A stretch of 64,000 nucleotides of DNA from Ignelater luminosus. Lineage: Eukaryota; Arthropoda; Insecta; Coleoptera; Elateridae. The stretch spans positions 186,001 to 250,000 of the forward strand of contig VTPC01000816.1 in assembly GCA_011009095.1 (NCBI GenBank). Reading direction: 5' to 3'. Under the pieces are notes generated by a model. That model saw only the letters and a program-made list of their open reading frames with translations. It had not been told where the DNA came from and did no database searches. How positions within the stretch are numbered: the stretch's first letter is position 1; every line of letters begins with the position of its first letter. The translations under genes were made by a program, and so were the position numbers. This document shows, piece by piece, positions 12,250-23,888 of the stretch.

Positions 12250-13430
12250 TACGAGGATAAATTGAAGTCTTCTGTTTAACCCAGATACGATGTTGGTTTT
12301 ACGGCGTTATATTGTTTCAAGATTTATCAGTCTGGCTGTGAAATAACAAAAATTTCCGTCAAATAATAATTGTTTGACAGGCTGTCAAAGTTGTAAGTTT
12401 TGCATGCTGTAAGAATGGAGCGAGTTGAAATTCGTGCAGTTAATTAATATTTTCATATTAAGGGTTTATCCCCAAAAGACGTAAAAGCTGAACTATACGG
12501 CACATTACGCGAATCGTCCCCTTCGTGCACCACAGTTAAAACTTGGATTGCGGATTTTAAATATGGTCGCAAGAAAACAGAAGATGCACCGCGCTCAGGA
12601 AGGCCAAAAACAGCCACCACAACAGAAATTATCGTAAAAGTTCACAAAGTTGTCTTGAATAACCGGCGATTGAAGTTGATGAAAATAGGGGATACTGTGG
12701 GCATTTCAACAGAGCGGACATATTATCTACTAACCGAAGTTTTGGAGATGAGAAAGTTATCCGCGCGATGGGTGCCGCGACTGCTCATACTGGAGCAAAA
12801 GCTGACACGCAAAACAGTTTCGGGGGAATGTTTGTACTTGTTTAAACGCAATCCAGTAGATTTCTTGCGACGATTTATTACAGTGGATGAGACATACATT
12901 CACCAATACACCCCAGAAACGAAGCAGCAATCGAAACAATGGACTGCCAAAGGAGAACCTGCTTCGAAAAAGGCCAAAACAGTTCCGTCGGCCGGAAAAG
13001 TTTTGGCTTCAGATTTTTGGGATGCCAAGGACATTCTTTTTGTGAATTATCTTAAAAAGGGTAAAACAATCAACGGGGCATACTATACTACCCTAATTGT
13101 CCAGCTAAAAGAAAAAATTCAACACAACATTCTGTTTCACCAGGATAATGCAGCCTGCCACAAGTCAGTTATTAAAATTAATGAATTGCCCCCTCGGATT
13201 TTAGTTTATTTCCAAACTTGCTGAAAAGAAGTACGAGTCCGATGAAGATGCGATTGCTGCCACAAACGGCTATTTTGGCCAGTTGAACGAAAGGGCTAAT
13301 AGGAATGGAATAAGAGCACTTGAACATATAAATAACTTGACGGGGATTACGTTGAAAAATAAAATTACTGTTTACGCGATATTCTTTTGTTTTCTTGTCT
13401 AGGCCGGAGACTTTTCAATTTATCCTCGTA
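12250..13430 (+). pseudogene. mariner (DD34D) transposon copy with both TIRs, inactivated
   Basis: The element is bounded by inverted repeats. The left one reads TACGAGGATAAATTGAAGTCT (12250-12270), and the right end in reverse gives TACGAGGATAAATTGAAAAGTCT (13408-13430). The TA at each outer edge is the expected target duplication. The transposase starts at the ATG at 12415. It shows the mariner helix-turn-helix N-terminus (around LSPKDVKAELYG), the first catalytic Asp in FITVDETYIHQY, and the second in FHQDNAACHKS. Codon 11 is a TAA stop. Just after the second Asp an internal deletion has removed the block carrying the third Asp (normally YSPDLAP). Coding resumes out of frame (SDFSLFPN, then another shift to AEKKYESDEDAIAA, and on to about 13360). 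It cannot encode an active enzyme. Confidence 0.9.
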
Positions 13431-15771
13431 GATTTTATTATCAACTTCTATTAAGTTTGCTTCAGTTAGCATCAAAGATAAAATTGTTCTTTCTAGATTC
13501 AAGATTTTTTGAATATTTTGTCGCAAAAACAAATTCATGGACAAACAAGGCCTTATCTAGAAGTTTAACATACGAACCGTTCCTAATACCCGCCCATGTG
13601 AGGAGTAAAGTTGTGGATGACTTGCTCTTCTGTCCTGATTCACTTTTTTTAGTAACTGTTATCATCCTTAGTTTCTAGCGTTATGAAACAATGCATCATC
13701 AATATTTTCATGATGGATTTCTGCCCTTGTTGAGGGATACTAGATGTAGTTTAACTTTTATTTTCATTGTTATCGTAATAGCAATAATAGATTTAAACTT
13801 GAACTTTCCTAGGTTTAGTTAACTAGTTAATTAAAAAACAATAATAACAATTGATGGTGCAATATAAAATAATTACGCGGGTGCATAAAATGCATAACTA
13901 CGGCGTAATTAATTTTTTTTTAATTTGAATTATTAATTTTTATAATCGTGATGATTTGTCGAACTAATTAATATTGGTGACACTAATCAGTAATCACTGA
14001 TCTATTTTATTTATTTATAATAATGGAGAACACGAGATTTAAAAACAATAAACATCCAGTGCTACTAGATTTAACAGCAATCCTTGTAATAGATAATTTC
14101 GCTTGAAAAACAGACCGTACACCAGGCCTACTCGATTTCATTCAGTAATATAAATAAATCTTATGCCGCCGCTGTTGTGAGTGTAGTAAATACACAAAAA
14201 AAATATTTGAATCTACCTAAAATATATCCAAAAATAAGTGTGGAAAATTTAAATGGCAAAAAATTGTTGTGTAGTACTACCATAATCGAAAGATTTTTTG
14301 TTCTTTCATTGTTCATACTTACTGTGCATAAAGAGGAACGCGCAGAAAATTAGCGTGGAAGTATTTTAATATCAACAAATTAAAATATTTGCCTTTTTAT
14401 TTTTAATATATTTATTTAAAGAATAGAAAAGATAGTTATATTGCATAATTGTTTCATTTATTTATTATTCGCTGGTTTCACATATAAAATTATATTAAAA
14501 ATATTAATTTAAAATTTCATTTTTATAACGTAATAGATGATATACATACTATATGGGCTTCGTAATATGTATATTTTGTAATAATAATAAGGAATTAGAT
14601 TTTTAAGAAATCCTTTCACTTCCTTGAAAATGAAATTTTTATATCATTTTGCATATTATATATTTAATTGTTTCTCAAGATATGCCCCAGATGGTAACTG
14701 TTAATGCAATAGGAAATCAAATTAATTTTTAAAATTAAAACAGTTTTTTCACGTTTTTTTGCTGAAATTTGTCATCGATTCTTTCTTTTCTCTTATTTAA
14801 TAAAAGGTAACTTTAACTAACCACTTAATACAAACATTTAGGTTCAAAAGTAAATGGTTACAATGAGACTATATATACACATACATACAATACGAAAGGA
14901 CTTGTTTAGGGTCGAACGGAAGTCAAGCGTGTTGCACCCTGAATCCCGGGCTCAAAGTTAAGTGGTTATAATTGTAAGTTTGGGACCTCTTTCCGTTTTA
15001 CACCCCGATGCACACAGAAACATCAAGGGAATGCGTCTTATTATAGATACAGAAAGCAGCAGTAGGCAAAGAAATGTTAATTTTCAGGCTGTTATTAATT
15101 TATTTCCCTGGATTTTTTTTCTCCTGCGTGAGAAAAGTTTAGGCAATAACGTATAATTTGTTTCTACAATGTAATCATAAAATGATAAACATCTCTATAA
15201 TATAATAGATTTTTACATTGGGAAAACGTATAAAAAGGGAACTCTTTTATGCCATTATTAAATTGCGATGAAAACGAATTGATAAAACTCAATTGTCTTG
15301 ACGACCAACGCCTTTAACAACGTTTTTACACATGGGTTGTGAATAAAGGCCCATAAAGCTAACTGTAATTTATATTAGAAACAATCCACTTTGATACGAT
15401 TTTTATCAACTTGTTATATTATTATTAGTAGATGGGAAAACTACATACATTCTATTATATGCAGTTCATAACAACATTAAATTTTTATGATGAAGATGTA
15501 TAATCATAATTATTTAACTATATGGATGAATTGCCTTTGTTCTTTTTGATTTATGACATAAATACGTAACGTAAAAATATCATCTTTGGATATTCGTTTA
15601 GTGTTAATAACATTACAACATCTTGTTGAAACTTTATTAGTATATTTTGTAGCCTTTTTTATTCAATTTTGAATATTAAAGTTTTAATGGAAAAAAATTA
15701 TTTTGTTGACACATTCTAGGTGTTGAGAGATAAGTGCTTCATTGCTCTTTGAATTGCCCTCCGGACACGCA

Positions 15772-15773
<2 letters not shown>
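13431..15773. other. AT-rich intergenic sequence, no gene seen
   Basis: Very AT-rich with many homopolymer and TTA/TAT runs. No gene or element end was recognised. Confidence 0.5.

Positions 15774-15813
<40 letters not shown>
15774..15813. repeat. (CT)20 microsatellite
   Basis: An uninterrupted CT dinucleotide run of about 40 bases. Read on the other strand it is a (GA)n tract, the type of sequence bound by GAGA factor in flies. No promoter is evident next to it. Confidence 0.95.
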
Positions 15814-15818
<5 letters not shown>

Positions 15819-16535
15819 TATCGTCATCTTGCTGCAGTTACTTTTGATTCTAATCTCTGGATGCTTAAAAAAATCCAATGCTTAATCATGCCAATCGAGT
15901 AGGCCAATGAATTTGGTATGGTTTCAATTACGGTTTTCATGCAAGGCAAGGATCTGAAAACCGATGGTTTCAATTGTCCTTCAACCTTTCCTCTCTAACC
16001 ATGACTGAAAATATTTTATAATCTACTAGGTAGTAGAAGTAACAATTAGAGCTTTGGATTTGTCTATTCCCAAAGTCTTCCGAAAAACATACAACCAAAG
16101 GAATGTTCAACTATATCATAGCACTTAAAGTTTCATTTGTTAGCATTTCGCCTCCTTTACTGCTACATTGACATTCCTCATCGTCGCTAAATTTGTTTCC
16201 AACGAATGAAAATAAAATTCATTCTACTTTCTCTTGCTGTCAAATATCTGGAAATCACATCTTCGACAATTGTTCCATGTGTTGATCTTGATTTATTACG
16301 TTTTAGATCATAATCTTATTTGTTTTAGGAGTTAGCTAATTGTTGCATAGAATAGAGGAGTTCTTGAAGGAAAACTGAACTGCCTCTTCGAATAAAGCAA
16401 GTCTCATATTCTTAGCAGTACTAGAAAGGACCAAGTCCACATTTTTAATATCACAAATGTCCTACAGTCTGTTTTTCATTAAAAGCCTTCTTCAAATGAA
16501 TTAGGCTCCCATGAATATCAACAATAACATGAATA
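15814..16535. other. Intergenic sequence, no gene seen
   Basis: No supported coding sequence or repeat boundary was recognised. The far end probably includes the flank of the Tc1-like element that follows. Confidence 0.45.
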
Positions 16536-17660
16536 CTATAGGAAAAGAAATGAAACTAAATATTTTAATCTCATCAATATTTTGTGGGGCCACCACGGGC
16601 TTTTGTGACTGCTTGTATGTTTAGGTAAACTCTTCGCAAGTGTCTGACACGTAAGTTTCCATTCTTCAAAAATTCTTTGTTTTGAATCCGCACGTGATTT
16701 GCATTGATGTTTATGAGCATTCTTCTTTAAGACTGTCCACAAATGCTAGATGGGAAATAAGTCGGGAGATTGTGGAAGCCAGTCCAAACATCGAATATTG
16801 TTATTCTCAAACCATTGCTTACTGTGCTTTGATGCGTGACAAGGTGCATGGTTTTGTTGGAAGTAATAGTCAGTAAGATCATCTTCACTAAAAATCTTAC
16901 GGGCTGATAGTAATAAAACTTTATTTAGCATGGTTATGTATGTAGTAGAGTTCATTCTCCCTTCGCAGACGAAGACTTTTTCCACGCCTTGGAATCCCAT
17001 GCATCCGAATATAATGATACTGTCCCAGCCATGTTCCACAGTTGGTATGATACAATCAGGGTGATGTTTTTCTTCCTTTTGCCTTCGAACGAATTACGGA
17101 CCAGCCTGGCCAAAAATCTGTATCAGCGAAAAAAAAGTAAACAAACTATTAAAATTTATTATCCACCTATAAACGTAGTATTTAAAAAAAATCTATACAT
17201 TGCACATTCAAGATTTTAATAAAGTCTTGCCTACTTCTATATTAGATTCGTCAGATCAAATCACTTTGGTCCAATCATCAACAGTTCAACTTTTATCTTT
17301 GTGTCCAGAGTAATTTTTTTTTTCTGTTGTGTTCAGATAGTCATGGTTTTGTGATCGCTCTACAGCCTGTCAGTCCAAATTCCCTTAACCGTCTTCTGAC
17401 TGTTACAGCCGAACATGAAGCTTCATGGAGGTCATTAGCAAGTTCTCTTGATGTTGTTTCACGATTTTGTAATCAGTTGCCTGTCATGGCATTGTGTAGT
17501 AATACGTTTTCTACCACTTTCTGGTTTATTTTTAAAGGACGCTGTTTCTTTGTACCTTTTCAGATCGTTTGCACTGTACGAGAGCATTTAAATCTTTTCG
17601 CGATCTTCGCCCGACTTACAATCCAAAAGTACAATTTGAGCTCTGTCACCCTCGCTAAAT
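16536..17660 (-). pseudogene. Tc1-like (DD34E) transposase pseudogene
   Basis: Read on the minus strand from about 17660 downwards, broken frames give a Tc1-type N-terminus with the first-Asp region (near WSDES) around 17250. A short AT-rich insertion follows. Then comes a longer frame (17039-16746) containing HGWDSIIIFGCMG and YYFQQNHAPCHAS, and the DWLPQSPDLFPI block. The third catalytic acid follows in a frame starting IEHLWTVLKKN. The second catalytic Asp is replaced by Asn (QQN where QQD is expected), and multiple stops and frameshifts separate the blocks. I could not identify terminal inverted repeats. It is an old, inactive copy. Confidence 0.82.
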
Positions 17661-17674
17661 TTTTGTTTTTTTAG

Positions 17675-18357
17675 GCATTTCTATAATGTTGGTAAAATTA
17701 CAAAACAAACTTCTCAACTAAATCACTTGCAACTGTTCGTTTTTACTACTGTGCTGCTACTGATCTTTTGACAGGAACTTCAATTAAATAAAAACATTTT
17801 ATTCTTTTATAAATAGAAGGCGGAAAAGCAGTAAATAAGCAATCATACCTATTGTTTTATGATCAGGAAGTCACCTCAGACAATACTTGTTATAAAAATA
17901 ATGATTTATCAGGCGGTGCCTAATCATTTAAACAAGGCTGTAGTTACTCGAGATCACTTATCTTGCGTGATTACAATCTAAGCATTTTTTTTCACAATAA
18001 TGAAACACGTCGTCAAAAACAGTTATAAATCTTGTAGATCTTCAGATTTGGAGATTCATAATCAAATCTGGCAACGTTGGTTGTAGCTGCTGTTTAACGC
18101 CATCTATTGGTTGATGGGGCGTTTAAAAGGAATCACTTCTTCTGTCTAGCTCTTAATTATCTTGACATCTCCTTAGATTGCTAACAGAAGCTTGATGAGC
18201 AGCAAATTCCCCTAATACACTCTTAGATTCCATTTACGTTTTACTGGTTTTAAAACATCAACCTATTCAATATTATTTAAATATTTCCAAAAAAAGAAAG
18301 CACAATAGCATAGTTTCATTCTTAGTATATGAATTCTCAAAACAAGTTTTAGTTACA
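17675..18357. other. Intergenic sequence, no gene seen
   Basis: No coding region supported. The stretch at 18050-18115 (CTGGCAACGTTGG, GCCATCTATTGG) looks like a dispersed-repeat fragment, but I cannot assign it. Confidence 0.4.
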
Positions 18358-18595
18358 AGGGCGAAGCCCAACCATAAACTAACGCAGGTGGTATGTTGGA
18401 GACGCAGGTAGCATGTTGCAGGGGAAGTTTGAACTTGATTACCACATGTGGCCTGTTGGAGGGCAAAACCGAACTTTGAGCCGCCATAAATAGCCTATTA
18501 AAGGAGGAAACTCGTGAGCCGCCGTAACTGATTTGTTGGAGGGCTAAACCAACCCGTTTGCCACCACAGATGGCGGATTGGAAAACGAAGCTTGA
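18358..18595 (+). repeat. Degenerate tandem array, 40 bp period
   Basis: The core TGTTGGA (or a close variant) recurs at 18394, 18414, 18454, 18494, 18534 and 18574. The spacing is one half-step of 20 bp and then exactly 40 bp four times. The unit is roughly an ACAGGTGGC-like start, then TGTTGGAGGGC, then AAACC-AACCC, ending GCCGCC. Units have diverged strongly but kept length. A related single unit lies at 8.2 kb. Confidence 0.8.
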
Positions 18596-18599
18596 TCGT

Positions 18600-19194
18600 G
18601 CTTTTCATAATTCCCTTGTTTTTCTAATTGATGGCTATGATGAATCCTATAAGTATATTGTTGAAACCTCCGAAAAATTTCATATTTGACTTGCAACGAA
18701 AATCTGCTAACCCGAGGCTACGAAAGTTTTTTCTTCAATTTTGTTTCTGAACCCTCTAGTAAAAATGTTGCATACAAATAATAATAATAACAGCGTAGGT
18801 GTATTTACTCCAAAATATAAACCGTTTACATGTACTTGGAACATATAATTATAATATTTTGAGTGTAAGTAACGATAAAAATAAGGATATAGTATTTATG
18901 ATCTAGAATGTACTATCACAGATACAATTTTTAACAAACATTTTATAAGTATCAAAATAAATATCATAATTTTCAAATAATTTATTTGCTGCATTTAATC
19001 CACATTAAAAAGAGTAGTACAACTTGGTATCAAGATCAAGAGGTTCCTATGGGTTTGTCTTTTAGTCGCATATTCTAACAATCTCCACTAACTGAGGAGC
19101 ATCAATGTGATTATTTAATAATTTACAGACAAACAAACCCATAGCTATCTTTTTTCATCAATAAAACGCTCAAGTTTAATCAAGCATTTCAGAA
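18600..19194. other. Intergenic sequence with one small inverted repeat
   Basis: No gene is seen. CTATGGGTTTGT (19048-19059) is repeated in inverse orientation as ACAAACCCATAG within about 19131-19145. This could form a hairpin or be a relic of an element. Confidence 0.4.
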
Positions 19195-19198
19195 TATA

Positions 19199-20081
19199 CA
19201 GTGTGTCCACATTTCGATGCTCACTATTGGGATCTCGGAAATTGTAAGAGATACGAAGTCGGTTAAATTAGAAAAGGTTTGGCTATTTTGGAGATCAGTT
19301 TGCTTATGCTTTTGTTTTTTCAAAAAAGTTCACGGCTTACTAGATATTTGCTAAAAATGAAATTATCTCTTTTTTTAAATAAAAAGCATTTCTCACTTTA
19401 AACATACGAAAATCATTGATTTTTGTCAGATAAATTACATTTGTTATGTAACAATTGCTAAAACAAAACAAAGGACGCTTTTAAGATACTTTACTGAGCA
19501 TTCACACAAAGCATCAACTAAGCATGCCCCATAAAAGCGTATTTATTTTGTTTTAGCAATTTTTGCATAACAAATGAATTTCTTTGATAAAACTCCACGA
19601 CTTTGTGTGTTAGATGTCATGCCACACTATGATGAAAAATAATTTTCACTTCATAACTCGGTAAAACAAAAGAATAGCTATGTCAAACCATGTATCACTG
19701 AAAAGCATTTAAGGCGTGCAGTTCAGTAATATGGAAATCAAGTAGGCGTTCCATTAGAAAAAATTTGGATTTACGTTTCACCGCCGAAGTAAAACAAAAA
19801 ACAATTGCGAAAATAATTTTTTTGTGTTTCGGAGTAAATTCTCTAAAACACCTTCTTTGCTGTTGTTTTCTATCTTTGCTCATTGCTGAGATATTTTACT
19901 TTAACAAAATAAGATAATTTCGTTTTTAGCAAATATCTAGTAAGCCGTGGACTTTTTTGAAAAAACAAAAGCATAAGTAAACTGATCTCCAACATAGCTA
20001 AATCTTTTCTAATTTAACCGACTTTGTACCTCTTACAATTTCCGAGATCCCAATAGTGAGCATCGAAATGTGGACACACTG
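19199..20081. mobile_element. Foldback DNA element, about 0.88 kb, with about 180 bp inverted arms
   Basis: The left arm starts CAGTGTGTCCACATTTCG (19199) and runs about 185 bp to about 19385. The right arm (about 19915-20081) is its near-identical reverse complement and ends ...GTGGACACACTG. Both outer flanks are TATA, consistent with a TA or TATA target duplication. A second, inner inverted repeat is nested inside: CATTTGTTATG-AATTGCTAAAACAAAA at 19436-19482 against 19536-19580. There is no transposase frame. One arm-like copy occurs alone at 2606-2770, and a diverged relative with the same GTGTGTCCA end lies at about 60690-60900. Confidence 0.85.
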
Positions 20082-20465
20082 TATATAGCTGGAGCCTTGG
20101 AATCTTGGATATACAATTGCGATATCCCGTTTACAGATATTGCACACTACACAAGCACTTTGACTCAAATTTAGCTTTAGCTGCAAAACGGACTTCTTTT
20201 GGTGTGTCCCTAATATTATCTGTAAAAACCCCGCATTTTGATCTTTTTTTGTTCCATACAAATGTGAAGTAATAACTCATAGATCCCTTATTTGATCTTG
20301 GTTGTTGTTGATCGAAAAGTTATATTGAAGTTTTGCTCTACTGTAGGTAGTTTACTATACAGTTGACGAGATCGTTGTCTTGGAACCATCTTGTCTAGAT
20401 ATAGGGAATTCTTTGGTAAATGCTTAGAAAGCCATTTAGGGTCGGCGGTAGGGTATTTTTCAGGA
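20082..20465. other. Intergenic sequence, unassigned minus-strand frames
   Basis: Two adjacent minus-strand frames (20261-19998, which enters the foldback arm, and 20494-20288) lie here. The first has a CVVCNICKRD Cys cluster. I do not recognise either as a known family. They may be exon or transposase remnants truncated by the neighbouring element. Confidence 0.3.
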
Positions 20466-21262
20466 GCCTTCGTGTGGTAAAAAGGGTGATACACAGTGCG
20501 TTTAATGTCAGTTTCAGTTATCTTATTCGCCTAGTCACCGTGACGCCTCATTTGCACGTGGCACTATACTAACTTGCAAAGTTACAAATCGTACTTCGGA
20601 ACTTAGAGATATGGGTTTTCATAACGTCATTAAATGTTTGGGAAAAACTCTGGAAATCTTAAATAGCCAACAGGTTATTAGTCCAAAATTAGGAATTACG
20701 TAATGCCATTCGAAACACAGAAGAATTTTTATCTGTAAGTCTAGAATTTACAGAGTTATAAGGTTGCAAATCGAATTTAGAGGCTTAAAAGTATGGGTTT
20801 TCATACTGTCAATAAATGTCTGAATGTTCGGGAAAGAATACAGGAAATTATGGGAAAAACGCTGAAAATCGATTCTGAACACTCGTGGACACTAAATAAC
20901 CAACAGATTATTATAATTCTAAATTATGGATTACGCGCTGCCATGCGAAACCTAAAAGAATATTGAGATTATAATATGGCTGATTGTACAAAAAGTAGTC
21001 TGGAATTTACAAAAGTGTTAAGTTATAAACTGAATTTAGGAACTTTAGCTATGGGATTTCACAATGTTATTAAATGTCCGGAAATTCTTAAAAGAACCCC
21101 GAGAATCGAGAGAAAAACGCTGGAAATCTACTCTAAAAATTCGTAGACAGTAAATCACCAATAGATGATTAATTCGAAGTTGCGAATTACGTCATGCCAT
21201 TATGGTGCCTTCGTGTGGTAAACAGAGTGATGCGTGGTACGTTTGTCAGTTTTAGTTGTGCA
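20466..21262 (+). repeat. Degenerate tandem block of about 0.8 kb with flanking direct repeats
   Basis: Three diverged copies of a 180-260 bp unit are recognisable from GAATTTA-GAACTTAGAGATATGGG, then TTTCATAA-GTCATTAAATG, and later GGAAAAACGCTGGAAATC and ATTACGTAATGCCAT. The ATGGG anchors lie at 20611, 20793 and 21051. The block is flanked by a direct repeat containing GCCTTCGTGTGGTAA (20466-20520 and 21207-21262), which looks like part of the same repeating unit. No coding frame is kept. This is probably a decayed satellite-like or transposon-internal array. Confidence 0.65.
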
Positions 21263-23550
21263 GCTCCTAGTCTTTGCGGCACCTATGACAAGTTGTCTCG
21301 TATTACATTGGACTAGTCTTCAAAATTCTCAATTCTCTTCGCACTTAACCAAATTCATAATAAATCTTGCAATTTCTAAGATGTTCATTAAAATAACGAT
21401 GATAGACCACCCTGTATTATTTAATTGCTCAAGACTGACTTGACTGTCCCTTCTAAATAACAAAATAAAAAATAACTACAATCATGTCTGATTATTCATA
21501 CAATATGTAAACAGAATTTCTCAAAATTAAAGTGCCGTCAGAAAATTACTCCTTAAATATTTGTAATTCCAATTATGGTTAGAGGAAGCGTTTCAGAACT
21601 TTCTGAACATGCCTTTTAGCTACTATTAAATTATAAAGCGATTAAATATTTATACCATGAAACATTGCTGATAATAATTATTTAAATGGCATTAAGTAAC
21701 AATTAAAACATCATAACTATTATTAAATTTCGTAATTTACCAAAAAGGGAAAATTGAATATTCTTTTTTTCCTTTAAAAAGAACGAGTTTGCGTGTCTAA
21801 AACGAACCTCTGCATACATTTTATGTTAATTAGCAGAACGCAATAATAACGTAATTTTAATGAAAATTTAAACTTTTCCCGTTATCTCTAACTAAATATG
21901 TGTATGAACTTTCACAAAGTGCGAGTTAATTTATTATAATAAGCTTTTCAAGTTTTCTTTCGTGTAATGATAAAATTACGAACTTAAATTGGAAGTTGAA
22001 ACATGTAAATCCCCTACTTTATTATTTATTATTATTCCATTGTTTTATAATTATATTAAGAAATTTGAAAAGCATTTTTTAAAATTTTGGTGTCATTGTT
22101 GCATTGCAGCTATTGCAGAGAATGTAAACCTTGCCCTGAATTCTGGTTTTATATAAACCGCACTGCGGTTTTCTTTTTTTCTTCACTTTTTTTCCTCGGC
22201 AATTAAGCCTTGTATTTATAGTAATTAAGAGCGAGAAAATAATAAACGACAACATTAAAGGCGTTCTTTTTTTAATAGAAAAAAAAATATTATATCGAGT
22301 GTAAGGCTATAAAAAGCGTCATATAAACTTTAGTGATCTTCCAATTTTATTTCGATTTCGGGTTAGGTATACCAATAAAGGACGTACAATATCAGCAACA
22401 TTTAAAAACAAAATGTGCAAATACACACGGAAAATGTAGGCAAATAAAAATCGTTTTTTTTCTTGTTTGTTTGGATAAAATAAATTTTCATTTTCGAATT
22501 TATTGTTCTCTTAAATTTCCGGACATTTTTTGTTTTTCTAATCTTCTAAACCGCGGACCAAAGAAAACATTTTGTAGGCTACAAGGAAGAGATGGGGTTA
22601 AAATCTTCAGATTGCAAAGAGAGTGTTCCTTTATAATTCATTTGCCTGTCCTAATGCAGCTTACCGCACGCTCTTCCCCAAAAACCACCTACTTAGCGAG
22701 AGATGCTTCCCAGGTAGATAGCGAGCAAGCAATTCTCTATACTTCTTCTCCTTGTGTGGTGTATGTGTGCTCTTGCTGTTCAGCATCAACAACTTTAACC
22801 CTCCGTCCTCAAGTTTTAAACTTGCAGTGTTTATGTTCCATAAACTATGAAATACCACCGAGTAACGGAATATTATGTTCTTCTTCGCGCGTAACTTCTA
22901 TTTTACCGTCTTTATAACGCGTTTTGGTTTAAACCCAACCAACCCTCTCTCCTTACATGCAAAAAGGGAAAAAAGCACTCTCTGTTATATAAGAACCCTC
23001 CGGAATTTTCTTTTTTATTCCATTCTGTTTAGAATTGTAAACTAAGGAGTCGTAAATAATAAATTCTATAGGTGTAGTAATAATTGACAGTTGGAAACCT
23101 GGAATACTAGTTGTGGTTTACAAATTGAGTGTAAATTAACGTACGTTAAAATGATTATAATTGTTGTGATTTAATATCGATTTAAAACTTATCATTATCT
23201 ATTAAATGAATGTATAATTTAAACAACCTCACTTTTATTTTTAGGAATTAAAACATTCGTTTTCGAATTTAACTTAATTGTCGGTTTTGGGAAATCTTAC
23301 TTTTATGGTGGTTATAAAAACGACTTAACCTCAGTGTGAGATAACAACGTTAAGATTTCATCCCTTGAAATCTTCTTGAAGGCACACAAGGCCAAACCTT
23401 TTTACTGGAATGTTACCTTTACCTGCTCGAATAAAGTGGTTATATATTATATTATACGTGTGTGTATAGAAAAAGGAACACACCTACCAAAAAATGTTAA
23501 ATACTAGTTTTAGGCCCCTTAACGGTGGAATGCTACCCCTCTAGTTTTAG
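21263..23550. other. Region upstream of brat, no gene supported
   Basis: A 195-codon plus-strand frame starting at a GTG (22333) has no recognisable domain, low-complexity composition and an overlapping minus-strand frame, so I do not call it. The region may contain brat promoter or enhancer DNA. Confidence 0.4.
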
Positions 23551-23552
23551 TC

Positions 23553-23888
23553 AGTGTTTGGCGCGCTGAGCAGCTGCAACGACGAGTACGAAACGCATTT
23601 TAGTTCAGAAAAATTGAACGACGGAGTTAAGACAGTCGACCACATTTTGTTATAATATTTGGAACGTCTTGTTTTATTTATTTGTTAATATAAAAAAAAA
23701 ACAAATGAAAGTGGAAGACGGTCGAATTATCTCGTGTGCGCACGGTTGATTATGAAGACTCATTTATAGCGTGCATTGTGAACATATTGCGTTAGTTTGG
23801 GACGATAAAATTGTAACTGGTATTGATCTGTTTTGGAAGTTGAATAGAATTTATTACAAAGACCTTTCGGTTTGTGTATTTGGCAAAT
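23553..23888 (+). promoter_or_regulatory. brat: Candidate brat promoter and noncoding first exon
   Basis: An initiator-like TCAGTG (23551-23556) starts a GC-richer stretch with a GACGAG motif about 30 bases downstream, loosely like a DPE. A good splice donor, AAAT/GTAAGT, lies at 23888/23889, and a matching acceptor (TTTAATTCTAG) lies at 25459 just before the brat start codon. The inferred exon would be about 335 bp of 5' UTR joined over a 1.57 kb intron. No transcript evidence is available here. Other upstream noncoding exons are possible. Confidence 0.4.

Noticed and set aside
14905-14975. GGGCTCAAAGTTAAGTGG region, checked as a tRNA or 5S rRNA remnant
   Set aside because: It does not match the tRNA B box or the 5S internal control region, and no cloverleaf could be drawn.
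19998-20494. Two minus-strand frames with a small Cys cluster
   Set aside because: The first runs into the foldback arm and neither resembles a known family; left as unassigned sequence.
22160-22190. AAACCGCA-TGCGGTTT hairpin followed by a T run, resembling a rho-independent terminator
   Set aside because: This is a eukaryotic nuclear sequence with no matching transcription unit; such terminators are not used here.
22333-22917. 195-codon plus-strand open frame upstream of brat
   Set aside because: It opens at GTG rather than ATG, has no recognisable domain, is overlapped by an antisense frame, and its composition is that of AT-rich noncoding DNA.
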